Positions 1 through 6,139 of a DNA stretch of 6,916 nucleotides are shown here, one piece after another; position 1 is the first letter of the stretch; every line of letters starts with the position of its first letter. Source of the DNA: Candidatus Roizmanbacteria bacterium (lineage in GTDB: Bacteria; Patescibacteriota; Microgenomatia; UBA1406; GWC2-37-13). The notes beneath the pieces were generated by a model, which saw nothing but the letters and a program-made list of their open reading frames with translations, made no database searches and was not told where the DNA came from. The position numbers and the translations under genes are program-made. The stretch spans positions 1 to 6,916 of the forward strand of contig JANLIS010000086.1 of assembly GCA_024653985.1 (NCBI GenBank), written 5' to 3'.

Positions 1-1131
1 AAATATTTAAAAACTGTTGATGTTATTCCACCCACACCTGGAGAAACTATTCAATTGGCACTAGATTTTGAGTTGCAAAAGAAAAGCTATGAACTGATAA
101 AAAATGTAAAGGCGGCGATCGTTGTTACAAATCCAATGACTGGAGAAATATTGACAAGCGTTTCATCGCCCTCATTTAATTCTCAAGATTTTGAGGATAA
201 TACAAGTAGTAATATCCAGGGTTATCTGACTGATAAGAACAATCCTTTATTTAATCGAGTTACGGAAGGGACGTACCCTCCTGGGTCAATTTTTAAATTA
301 GTTGTGGCTACAGCTGGACTAGAGGAAAAAGCCATTGATGAAAAAACAGAAATTGATGATCAGGGAAGCATTAAAGCGGGAGCCGCTACGTTTGGTAACT
401 GGTATTTCCTACAATATGGAAAAGTTGATGGAATGGTTGATGTCATCAAAGCAATAAAAAGATCAAACGATATATTTTTCTACAAGGTCGGTGAAAGTAC
501 CGGTGTGGAAAAGATCAAACAATGGTCTGATATTTTTGGGCTCGGAAAACATACGGAGATCGGACTTGATGAGGCTGAAGGGATTATTCCCTCAACATTT
601 TGGAAGAAAGAGGTTTTGAAGGAAAATTGGTATTTAGGAGACACATACAACTTGTCTATCGGACAAGGATATGTGGGAACGTCTCCTCTGCAAATGGCCA
701 TGGTTGCCGATGTGTTTGCTAATGGCGGATATTTGTGTCGACCACAATTATTAAAAATGAATTCGCGAACAAGCGAATTCATCCTGAGCGAACATAGTGA
801 GTCGAACGGATGTAAAAAATTACCTATATCAGATAAAACTATTTCTCTAATTCGCGAAGGAATGAAGCAAGCCTGCTCAACCGGAGGCACAGGTTGGCCA
901 TTATTTGATTTTGCTGTCGGTAAAAACAAAATTCAAACCGCATGTAAAACCGGTACTGCCGAATCACACGCAAAATCCGGAATGCCCCATGCTTGGATCA
1001 CTGCCTTTGCTCCTTTTGACAAACCTGAGATCTCTGTGACAGTGTTGATCGAAGAAGGAGGACAGGGGTCTGACGTCGCCGGCCCGATAGCAAGAGATAT
1101 TCTTAAGGCGTATTTTGAAAGATCCCAATGA
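1..1131 (+). CDS. mrdA: Penicillin-binding protein 2, transpeptidase domain (5' partial)
   Basis: Peptidoglycan DD-transpeptidase that cross-links stem peptides outside the membrane, normally the partner of RodA in wall elongation. The frame is open from base 1, so the N-terminal anchor and pedestal domain lie outside the window. About 376 residues are visible. All three penicillin-binding motifs are intact: SIFK with the nucleophilic serine (286-297), SND (463-471) and KTG (946-954). The order LALDFELQ, then PMTGEIL, then PPGSIFK, then IGQGYVGTSPLQMA, then HAWITAFAP and GPIARDILKAYF fits PBP2 better than FtsI. Between the TSPLQMA block and KTG a variable linker carries about 20 extra residues (MNSRTSEFILSEHSES) encoded by the palindromic element at 757-812. 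The stop is the TGA at 1129-1131, which already belongs to the downstream repeat array. The PBP class is confident; PBP2 over FtsI is likely. Confidence 0.93.
   Translation, partial: KYLKTVDVIPPTPGETIQLALDFELQKKSYELIKNVKAAIVVTNPMTGEILTSVSSPSFNSQDFEDNTSSNIQGYLTDKNNPLFNRVTEGTYPPGSIFKLVVATAGLEEKAIDEKTEIDDQGSIKAGAATFGNWYFLQYGKVDGMVDVIKAIKRSNDIFFYKVGESTGVEKIKQWSDIFGLGKHTEIGLDEAEGIIPSTFWKKEVLKENWYLGDTYNLSIGQGYVGTSPLQMAMVADVFANGGYLCRPQLLKMNSRTSEFILSEHSESNGCKKLPISDKTISLIREGMKQACSTGGTGWPLFDFAVGKNKIQTACKTGTAESHAKSGMPHAWITAFAPFDKPEISVTVLIEEGGQGSDVAGPIARDILKAYFERSQ
757..812. repeat. REP-like palindromic element inside mrdA
   Basis: Two adjoining structures are visible. The first is a perfect 10-bp inverted repeat, ATGAATTCGC (757-766) and GCGAATTCAT (773-782), with a 6-nt loop. 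The second runs from CATCC (780-784) to GGATG (808-812) and encloses a direct repeat, TGAGCGAAC (785-793) and TGAGTCGAAC (798-807). It is translated in frame without a stop. From memory, not checked, it resembles short CCTGAGCGA...TCGAAGG palindromes dispersed in other environmental genomes. Confidence 0.7.
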
Positions 1132-1259
1132 CAAATGACAAAATTCAAATAACAATTGAATTACAAATAACAAACATCAAATACTAAAACAGTTTTGTTA
1201 TTGACTATTTATGATTTGTTATTCAATTGTAGATTTGTCATTGGTTATTTGTTATTTAT
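1125..1259. repeat. Inverted tandem 7-nt arrays between convergent genes (array A)
   Basis: This fills the gap between mrdA and the flavoprotein gene. The left side reads in 7-nt steps from 1127 (AATGACA, AATGACA, AAATTCA, AATAACA). The right side runs in the opposite sense in 7-nt steps from 1196 (TGTTATT, GACTATT, TATGATT, TGTTATT). Nested perfect arms are CCAATGACAAAT (1125-1136) with ATTTGTCATTGG (1233-1244), and ACAATTGAAT (1152-1161) with ATTCAATTGT (1221-1230). The position between convergent 3' ends suggests a two-way terminator-like hairpin, but no clear T-tract follows it, so this role is inferred. Confidence 0.8.
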
Positions 1260-1261
1260 AC

Positions 1262-2011
1262 TTAGAATTTCTCAAATATAATATTTTCCCCAGGAACATT
1301 TTTATTTAATAAAAATTGTTTTAAGGATTCAACAATAAGTCTTCCGCCACATAAATAAAAATCAAAACTATTTAAATCACTGCTAAATTGTTTTTCAAAG
1401 CAAAAATTAACATGGCCGAGTTCAAAGTATTTTTTATCATTTTCTGGAATCATTTCAAGATTTTGTTCGCGGGAAAGGCAAATTTTAAATTCAAATTGTT
1501 TCATTGTTTCATTGTTCCATTGTTTTAATTCATTCAATAAATAGACGTCCTCAAATTTCTTTAATCCCCAAAATAGATTAAATTTTTGATTTTTTATCTG
1601 TAACTTTGATATTTGATCTTTGATATTTGATATTAGTATCGACCTCACAGGTGCAATTCCTGTTCCTGTAACCAAGAATATTTTTTCTTTTTCATTTTCT
1701 TTTAATCCAAACATTCCTGCCGGTCCTTGAAAGATTACCTCTGTTTTTTCACTGAGCGAAAATAAGTAATTAGATGCTAATCCCCCCGGAACTATTTCAA
1801 TTATCAGATCGAAACTGTCTGTGACCGTATTTTGAGAGGCAATAGAATATAACCGGGAAACAGGACCCTTGCTTGATGGAACTTTAAGCATCACATATTG
1901 CCCTGGCTTAAAAATTATTTCCTTCGGCTCGATCAGATCAAAGTGGTAGAGATAGGTGTTGGAATTAAGATGGGTTTTGTGCGAAAGGGCTGTTCTAAAG
2001 TTAGTAAGCAT
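1262..2011 (-). CDS. Ferredoxin-NADP reductase-type FAD/NAD(P)-binding oxidoreductase
   Basis: A flavoprotein of the ferredoxin-NADP reductase superfamily that would move electrons between NAD(P)H and a one-electron carrier or partner enzyme. From the ATG at 2011 the protein has 249 residues. An N-terminal FAD-binding barrel carries RLYS (53-56) and PGGLAS (75-80). The NAD(P)-binding fold begins with GTGIAP (116-121), followed by FWGLKKFEDVYL (147-158) and LCGG (220-223), and the C-terminus ends in EKF. No iron-sulfur cysteine cluster or fused ferredoxin is seen. An upstream in-frame TTG at 2056 would add 15 residues, but that stretch is intergenic repeat, so I chose the ATG. No Shine-Dalgarno sequence precedes it. 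Two tandem repeats are embedded in the NAD domain (residues about 129-145 and 163-175). The electron partner and exact substrate cannot be read from the sequence, and neither neighbour helps. Confidence 0.85.
   Translation of the reverse strand: MLTNFRTALSHKTHLNSNTYLYHFDLIEPKEIIFKPGQYVMLKVPSSKGPVSRLYSIASQNTVTDSFDLIIEIVPGGLASNYLFSLSEKTEVIFQGPAGMFGLKENEKEKIFLVTGTGIAPVRSILISNIKDQISKLQIKNQKFNLFWGLKKFEDVYLLNELKQWNNETMKQFEFKICLSREQNLEMIPENDKKYFELGHVNFCFEKQFSSDLNSFDFYLCGGRLIVESLKQFLLNKNVPGENIIFEKF
1495..1526. repeat. Four tandem 8-nt units within the flavoprotein gene
   Basis: The plus strand reads ATTGTTTC (1495-1502), ATTGTTTC (1503-1510), ATTGTTCC (1511-1518) and ATTGTTTT (1519-1526). Because 8 is not a multiple of 3, successive copies are read in different frames. 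They encode the low-complexity segment KQWNNETMKQFEF in the NAD(P)-binding domain. Confidence 0.9.
1604..1631. repeat. Perfect 14-bp tandem duplication within the flavoprotein gene
   Basis: CTTTGATATTTGAT occurs twice back to back (1604-1617 and 1618-1631) without a mismatch. On the coding strand it gives the segment NIKDQISKLQIKNQ just after the GTGIAP helix. A 17-nt word of this block (1612-1628) recurs in inverted orientation at 4564-4580, at the start of the TPR gene. Confidence 0.93.
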
Positions 2012-2020
2012 AAGATTAAT

Positions 2021-2163
2021 CCGACCAATCCAGACCAATACTACAAATCCGACCAATAAATAATTTAATACATAAATGATTCAATAATTTTGTTATTTGC
2101 TTTTTAATTTTATCATTCATTGGTAGTATTTGTTTATTTGTAGTATTGGTAGTATTTTGTCAT
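2021..2163. repeat. Inverted tandem 9-nt arrays (array B)
   Basis: This lies between the ATPase stop and the flavoprotein start. The left units are CCGACCAAT (2021-2029), CCAGACCAAT (2030-2039), ACTACAAAT (2040-2048) and CCGACCAAT (2049-2057). The right units are TTGGTAGTA (2120-2128), TTTGTTTA (2129-2136), TTTGTAGTA (2137-2145), TTGGTAGTA (2146-2154) and TTTTGTCAT (2155-2163). The two sides share a perfect 15-bp inverted repeat, ACCAATACTACAAAT (2034-2048) and ATTTGTAGTATTGGT (2136-2150). The last right-hand unit contains the ATPase stop codon. Confidence 0.85.
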
Positions 2164-4523
2164 AGGCGTGCTCTCTGGTTTATCTCTGCTTCAACCAGCT
2201 CCCTTGGACGTCCATATTTCAATCGAGATAATTGAATGACCGCTTGAGCAATTTTTTCATTTGCACCGGCTTTAAATGCTTTTATGTCCTTGGTCATATC
2301 TACAGAAAAAGGCGGAACCGGTTCATTATCAACAATTGTTTTCATATATGCATGAAATCTTTCAATATTAATAAGGTCTGTTTCACCAAAAACCGGTTGG
2401 TACTCTCGCTGCATATATGAAGCATCAGTAACTCCTACTCTAAAAGAAACTAAAGTTCCGACGTTTCCAAAGATGGCATTTTTAACCTCATCATCCATCT
2501 GTCCGATAAATTGATTTGCGACGGTCAAATTTAAATGATATTTTCTAGCTTCAGATAATATTGTTGCGAAATCAGGGGTGGCAAAGTTTTGGAACTCATC
2601 GACATATAGAAAAAAGTCCCGGCGTTTTTCTTCAGGAATTTCCTGACGACTCATGGCAGCGATCAAGATCTTTGGGATAAGAACCAATCCTAAAAAGCTT
2701 GAATTTTCCTCACCAAGTTTTCCTTTAGATAGATTGATCAGGAGGATCTTCCCCTCATCCATGACTCTACGGAAATCAAAAGCTGAGTCTGATTGTCCAA
2801 TAATATTTCTCATGGTTTTGTTTGTAATAAAGCGGCCAAATTTTGAAACGATATAATCAAGGACTTCCGATTTATGAAAATCAGACGTTTGGGCAATTTG
2901 GTCCGTCCAATAACGCCTTACGATCGGATCTTGAACCTTGGGTAATAGTTCTTGGACATATTTTGGATCGGTTAAAACCCGGACTATTTCAACAAAAGTT
3001 GATCCTTTTTCGCTCATGACCGTCAACATAGCATTACGAACGGCGTGTTCGAATCGGGGTCCGATGATGCCGGTTCTCTGGGGGTCGTAAAGTTTATACA
3101 TCAAATTAATAATTGATGTTGTAATAAAATGTTTTTGATCTTCGGTTTTTGCTTCCAACAAATTCAAACCCATAGGTCTTTCAACATCGGATGGATCAAA
3201 GTAGATTACGTCTTCGGCTCGCTCGGGGGGGATATATTTAATAATGTCATCAATCAGATCTCCGTGCGGGTCGATCACACAAACACCGTGACCTGCCTTA
3301 ATATCTTGAATGGCCATATCATGAAGAAGAACTGATTTACCTACACCGGTTTTTCCAATGATATATATGTGTCTTCTTCTATCCTCCACACTGATCGTAA
3401 CCGGACGCTTAACGCCACGATAATACCCCTTTCCAACTGTAGTACCGCCCGACTGTGGAACTTCGATCGGAACAGGAGCGGTTTTTGCTTTTAACCATTG
3501 AATGTGAGGCGTCTCAACTGTTTTATTTGGAAAGTGAAAGATAGTTGCTAGCTCATCAGTAGAAAGTACTGAGATAGATTTACCAAAAGGCCAAAAATCA
3601 ATATCTATGACGGGAAAAAATTTATAAATAAAATCTATCATAAATCCACCTTTAAATAGATCTTTTGTCCCGCTGAAACTGTTTGAGTCGGAATTAAATT
3701 GGGTAAAGGCATTTTTCATGTTTTTGAGGTGTGTATCGGCCATATCTTTTGAAGGGGCGGTCACAACAAAGCGGATCATTGTCTCAAATCCCGACCTGGA
3801 ACACTTATCTTCAATTTTTTCCAAAACTTTGGGATCGGTTTTAAAGGTAGCTTTTTCCGGATTAGCTTCATTTTTCTTGGTACTGGAAACATAGCTTTTC
3901 CCGGAACTTTTCCATTTTGCGCCTGCAGGACGAATTAAAATTTGGATAATCCCTCCTTCGTTATCATCAAACTTTGATAGGGCTGAAGTAATGGCCGAAA
4001 GAGAATCTGTTGGTAAATCACGATAAAGACGAATCGGCATATATGGGGCTTCTTTTTGGACTAAACCTCCAAAAACCACCTTTCCTTGCTCTGAAAAAAT
4101 ATTCGGCTCATCTACTTTTCTGATATCGGCCATTGGATAATAACCATAGATAGTTTTTTCAACAAGGTCAATTATCCTATTGGGTGCAGAAATATAGAAT
4201 CTGATCTCTGCCTTCTTTCCGATTATCTCAAAAGATATAACATCGTCTACTTCCAAAAAGGAAAAAAATCCCGATTTCTTTAATGATGAAAAAGAAGAGA
4301 ACATTTGATCAGCCGCATCGATCTTTATCTCATTTTCTTTAGCTAACTTGACCTCAAGAGTCACCATTTCTAAAGATATTTGTTCTCTTTTTTTTAGACG
4401 AAAATAGATCACCACCAAATAAATGAGAACTAAGGTCAATCCGGCAGCCAAAATAGCAGCTAAGCTTGCCAAACTTATTGTAACCAATCTGTCAATGTAA
4501 ATTTGATAGTCAATCTCGTCCAT
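2160..4523 (-). CDS. Membrane-anchored VirD4/TraD-HerA-type conjugation ATPase
   Basis: A P-loop motor of the FtsK/HerA superfamily, related to type IV secretion coupling proteins and VirB4-like ATPases. Such proteins pump DNA or substrates across the inner membrane. The 787 residues contain one hydrophobic helix at about 13-41, a cytosolic N-terminal domain at about 45-340 that I cannot assign to a named family, and a RecA-like motor at about 370-745. The motor has Walker A GKTGVGKS (390-397), the family-typical VIDPHGDL (416-423), Walker B FFLYVDEFQ (637-645) and a downstream ANQFIGQM sensor-like segment (669-676). The start ATG (4521-4523) lies 26 bp from the divergent TPR gene. No relaxase, VirB-type channel gene or pilin adjoins it, so it may serve DNA uptake, conjugation-like transfer or pilus-linked export; the cargo is unknown. 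The C-terminus ends on a TGA supplied by array B. Confidence 0.88.
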   Translation of the reverse strand: MDEIDYQIYIDRLVTISLASLAAILAAGLTLVLIYLVVIYFRLKKREQISLEMVTLEVKLAKENEIKIDAADQMFSSFSSLKKSGFFSFLEVDDVISFEIIGKKAEIRFYISAPNRIIDLVEKTIYGYYPMADIRKVDEPNIFSEQGKVVFGGLVQKEAPYMPIRLYRDLPTDSLSAITSALSKFDDNEGGIIQILIRPAGAKWKSSGKSYVSSTKKNEANPEKATFKTDPKVLEKIEDKCSRSGFETMIRFVVTAPSKDMADTHLKNMKNAFTQFNSDSNSFSGTKDLFKGGFMIDFIYKFFPVIDIDFWPFGKSISVLSTDELATIFHFPNKTVETPHIQWLKAKTAPVPIEVPQSGGTTVGKGYYRGVKRPVTISVEDRRRHIYIIGKTGVGKSVLLHDMAIQDIKAGHGVCVIDPHGDLIDDIIKYIPPERAEDVIYFDPSDVERPMGLNLLEAKTEDQKHFITTSIINLMYKLYDPQRTGIIGPRFEHAVRNAMLTVMSEKGSTFVEIVRVLTDPKYVQELLPKVQDPIVRRYWTDQIAQTSDFHKSEVLDYIVSKFGRFITNKTMRNIIGQSDSAFDFRRVMDEGKILLINLSKGKLGEENSSFLGLVLIPKILIAAMSRQEIPEEKRRDFFLYVDEFQNFATPDFATILSEARKYHLNLTVANQFIGQMDDEVKNAIFGNVGTLVSFRVGVTDASYMQREYQPVFGETDLINIERFHAYMKTIVDNEPVPPFSVDMTKDIKAFKAGANEKIAQAVIQLSRLKYGRPRELVEAEINQRARL

Positions 4524-4549
4524 TAAAAAAGTATATAATATATGCGCCT
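4524..4549. promoter_or_regulatory. Compact divergent promoter region
   Basis: Only 26 bp separate the two divergent start codons. On the plus strand a perfect TATAAT (4534-4539) ends 10 nt before the ATG at 4550, so transcription would start at or within a few bases of the ATG and give a leaderless message. On the minus strand TATACT (4535-4530) or TATATT overlaps the same bases. No convincing -35 box is seen for either direction, and any such box would lie inside the opposite gene. The two promoters would compete for polymerase. Confidence 0.55.
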
Positions 4550-5014
4550 ATGAAACAGCAAGAAAATATCAAAGATCAAAACTACAGATCAAAAATCAAA
4601 GATACATTTCAAAAATCAAAAATATTAAATTTTTTATTTGTCATTTTGCTTTTTGCTTTTTTATTTTTAAATTTAGTTTTTAGTCAGTTGATTTCTCCAT
4701 ATTTTTTTGGATTTGTCAATAATGACAGAGCTGCAACCATCAATTTTTTACATAAGATAAAAGATCTGCCTGACTATCAAAACATTTTAAGAATGCATGA
4801 TAATATCTATGGAAAATCTATTAGAGCAGAGATCAACTCGGAAGAAAATAAAAAAAAAGCTCTGATCAATAATCTTGAACAACAACTAACTATTAACCTA
4901 AAAGCAAGGGATATTCTATATAGTCTTTATCAGCTATATTTAGCCAAAGGGGACAAAAATAAGGCGGCGGATTATTTGAGGAGAGCGAAGGAGGTTGATC
5001 CAAATGTTAATTGA
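4550..5014 (+). CDS. Single-pass membrane protein with a C-terminal TPR
   Basis: A 154-residue protein of unknown function. Residues 1-23 are polar and lysine-rich (MKQQENIKDQ...), followed by a strong membrane helix at about 24-46 (FLFVILLFAFLFLNLVF). A soluble region follows, with a TPR-like helix pair at about 119-152 whose hallmarks are SLYQLYLAKGDKNKAADYLRRA followed by KEVDP (the longer segment begins at residue 125). One TPR is too few for a full superhelix, so it probably binds a partner at the membrane. The ATG lies 10 nt after a TATAAT box with no ribosome-binding site. The first 75 coding bases are built from ATCAAA-type repeats shared with the flavoprotein gene, so the N-terminal tail may be repeat-derived. 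The last codons and the TGA stop fall in the first unit of array C. The divergent ATPase is the obvious candidate partner, but this is only proximity. Confidence 0.8.
   Translation: MKQQENIKDQNYRSKIKDTFQKSKILNFLFVILLFAFLFLNLVFSQLISPYFFGFVNNDRAATINFLHKIKDLPDYQNILRMHDNIYGKSIRAEINSEENKKKALINNLEQQLTINLKARDILYSLYQLYLAKGDKNKAADYLRRAKEVDPNVN
4564..4625. repeat. ATCAAA-type repeat tract at the start of the TPR gene
   Basis: The tract repeats ATCAAAG and ATCAAAA words: ATATCAAAGATCAAAA, then AGATCAAAAATCAAAGATAC, then TTCAAAAATCAAAAAT. The word at 4564-4580 (AAATATCAAAGATCAAA) is an exact inverted copy of 1612-1628 in the flavoprotein gene. In both genes it is read in the same frame, giving NIKDQ. 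Confidence 0.8.
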
Positions 5015-5119
5015 CCTAATTAACCTAATTATTCTAATTGATCTAAATAATACCCAATGACCAAAATTGTGAATTGGACATTTTTTAGGTTAATTAAGTT
5101 AATTAGAAATTAGAAATTT
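5007..5119. repeat. Inverted tandem 9-nt arrays (array C)
   Basis: Five consecutive 9-nt units run from 5007: TTAATTGAC, CTAATTAAC, CTAATTATT, CTAATTGAT, CTAAATAAT (to 5051). The opposing side has GGTTAATTA (5088-5096), AGTTAATTA (5097-5105) and two shorter 7-nt units, GAAATTA and GAAATTT (5106-5119). The longest perfect arms are 12 bp: TAATTAACCTAA (5017-5028) and TTAGGTTAATTA (5085-5096). The 36-nt centre (5052-5087) has a T6 run at 5081-5086. A hairpin after the TPR gene could end its transcript before acylphosphatase, but a textbook terminator is not visible. Confidence 0.85.
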
Positions 5120-5120
5120 T

Positions 5121-5134
5121 ATATATAATAAATT
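5121..5134 (+). promoter_or_regulatory. -10 box of a leaderless promoter for acylphosphatase
   Basis: TATAAT at 5124-5129 sits inside TATATAATA, the same nonamer as in front of the TPR gene (4532-4540). Only five bases separate it from the ATG at 5135, so the transcript would begin at about the A of the start codon. There is no Shine-Dalgarno sequence. The expected -35 position falls in array C, which offers no good TTGACA match. Confidence 0.5.
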
Positions 5135-5434
5135 ATGCTAAAACAAGTTCATCTCTACATTAAAGGCGATGTTGTTGGGGTTGGTTTTCGTGCCTGGACA
5201 AAGATACAAGCGAAGATTATTGGGGTGACCGGTTGGGTTAGAAACGTCAATAACCACCCGGATATTTATGGAGCGGGTGGTGGAGTTGAGGCTCAAATAC
5301 AAGGAGAAAAAGAGAAGGTAGACCAAATAATCGAATTACTAAAAAAAGGTCCGCCCGTTTCCCATGTTTCTGGTGTTGAAATTTTTTGGCAGGAACCGAA
5401 GGAAATATTTGATCAATTTGAAATAAAAAAATAG
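5135..5434 (+). CDS. acyP: Acylphosphatase
   Basis: A small cytosolic hydrolase that splits carboxyl-phosphate bonds such as acetyl phosphate or 1,3-bisphosphoglycerate. The 99 residues follow the ferredoxin-like acylphosphatase pattern: HLYIKGDVVGVGFR (6-19) contains the phosphate loop and catalytic Arg19, GWVRN (33-37) contains catalytic Asn37, and KKGPPVSHVSGVEIFW (70-85) is the usual C-terminal half. Two departures are seen. The normally conserved Gln of the GxVQGVGFR loop is Val14. The turn after GWVRN is about eight residues longer than usual (VNNHPDIYGAGGG, 38-50), where most members have a short dG.VE. Arg and Asn are kept, so activity is likely. The gene is convergent with radC, with only 17 nt between the stop codons. 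Family assignment is confident; the physiological substrate is not known. Confidence 0.93.
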   Translation: MLKQVHLYIKGDVVGVGFRAWTKIQAKIIGVTGWVRNVNNHPDIYGAGGGVEAQIQGEKEKVDQIIELLKKGPPVSHVSGVEIFWQEPKEIFDQFEIKK

Positions 5435-5451
5435 TTTTTGTTTGCAAGAGA

Positions 5452-6120
5452 TTAAATAATTTTCTTTTCTTTGAAACTAAAATAATTTTTCTTTGAAATG
5501 ATCAGGTGATCTGCTATCTCTATCCCTAATAGTTGCCCTGATCTAACTAAATTATTTGTAACGATCAAGTCGTCTTTTGATGGTTTTAGTTCGCCCGATG
5601 GATGATTATGGCAAATAATAATTCCCGCGGCATGATTTTTGATCGCTATCTCAAAAGTTTCCCGGGGATGGATCAAACTTGAATTCAACGTTCCGATCGA
5701 AACAATATCTATACTGATGATCTTATTACGACTATCCAAGGATACAACCATAAAATATTCTTTGTGAAAATTAATTATTTTTTCTTTAAAGAGAGGAAAG
5801 ATATCTTTCGGAGATTTAACAATTACACTTTTATTTTTGTTTGAACTTTCTTCTTTAACTAATCGCCTAGAAATTTCAAAGCAGGCTTTCAATTGACAGG
5901 CCTTAGCTAAACCTAATCCTTTGGTTTTTTTTAATTCTTCAATTGATGCTTCAGACAGTTGGTCTAACGAACCAAAAGTACTTATTAATTTTTGAGAAAT
6001 ATTAACAACTGATTCTCCTTTTACTCCCCGACCAAAGATTAATGATAATAGTTCTTGAAGAGACAGCGATTCAACGCCGTATTTAATCAAACGTTCCCGT
6101 GGTCGCTCATCAGCAGGCAA
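5452..6120 (-). CDS. radC: RadC / MPN+ (JAB) domain protein
   Basis: A RadC-family protein, historically linked to DNA repair, although its biochemical role is unsettled. The 222 residues show the N-terminal ERPRERLIKYG block (5-15), a helix-hairpin-helix DNA-binding region ending in KGLGLAKA (67-74), and a C-terminal MPN+ metalloprotease-like domain. The metal motif is complete: H171, H173, S181 and D184 in CHNHPSGELKPSKDD, with Glu121 in HKEYF as the expected catalytic acid. The start is uncertain. No ATG exists upstream before the in-frame stop at 6162-6160. I used TTG at 6120. Family members usually read I.DLP..ERPRE, and here NDLP is encoded just upstream, so a CTG at 6138 or a lost ATG are alternatives. 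Array D lies immediately upstream. No Shine-Dalgarno sequence is present. The gene follows the toxin on the same strand but is separated by about 190 bp, so co-transcription is unclear. Confidence 0.92.
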   Translation of the reverse strand: MPADERPRERLIKYGVESLSLQELLSLIFGRGVKGESVVNISQKLISTFGSLDQLSEASIEELKKTKGLGLAKACQLKACFEISRRLVKEESSNKNKSVIVKSPKDIFPLFKEKIINFHKEYFMVVSLDSRNKIISIDIVSIGTLNSSLIHPRETFEIAIKNHAAGIIICHNHPSGELKPSKDDLIVTNNLVRSGQLLGIEIADHLIISKKNYFSFKEKKII

Positions 6121-6139
6121 ATCGTTTAATGTGGCCAGT

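Noticed and set aside
480..1173. Open frames on the minus strand across mrdA
   Set aside because: They are antisense to a gene whose three catalytic motifs are intact, and they show no recognisable protein features of their own.
2012..2056. Extension of the flavoprotein to the TTG at 2056
   Set aside because: The 15 extra residues are encoded by array B repeats, and the family N-terminus fits the ATG at 2011.
1262..4523. Flavoprotein and ATPase as one operon
   Set aside because: They are on the same strand, but a 148-bp gap filled by array B separates them and their functions are unrelated. The sequence gives no positive evidence for a shared transcript.
1129..5014. Reassigned TGA (codes 4 or 25)
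   Set aside because: TGA terminates mrdA, the ATPase, TPR and antitoxin genes at sensible C-termini, and no conserved domain needs TGA read as an amino acid.
5435..5451. Intrinsic terminator between acyP and radC
   Set aside because: The 17-nt gap is T-rich on one side, but no stem longer than about five A/T pairs can be drawn.
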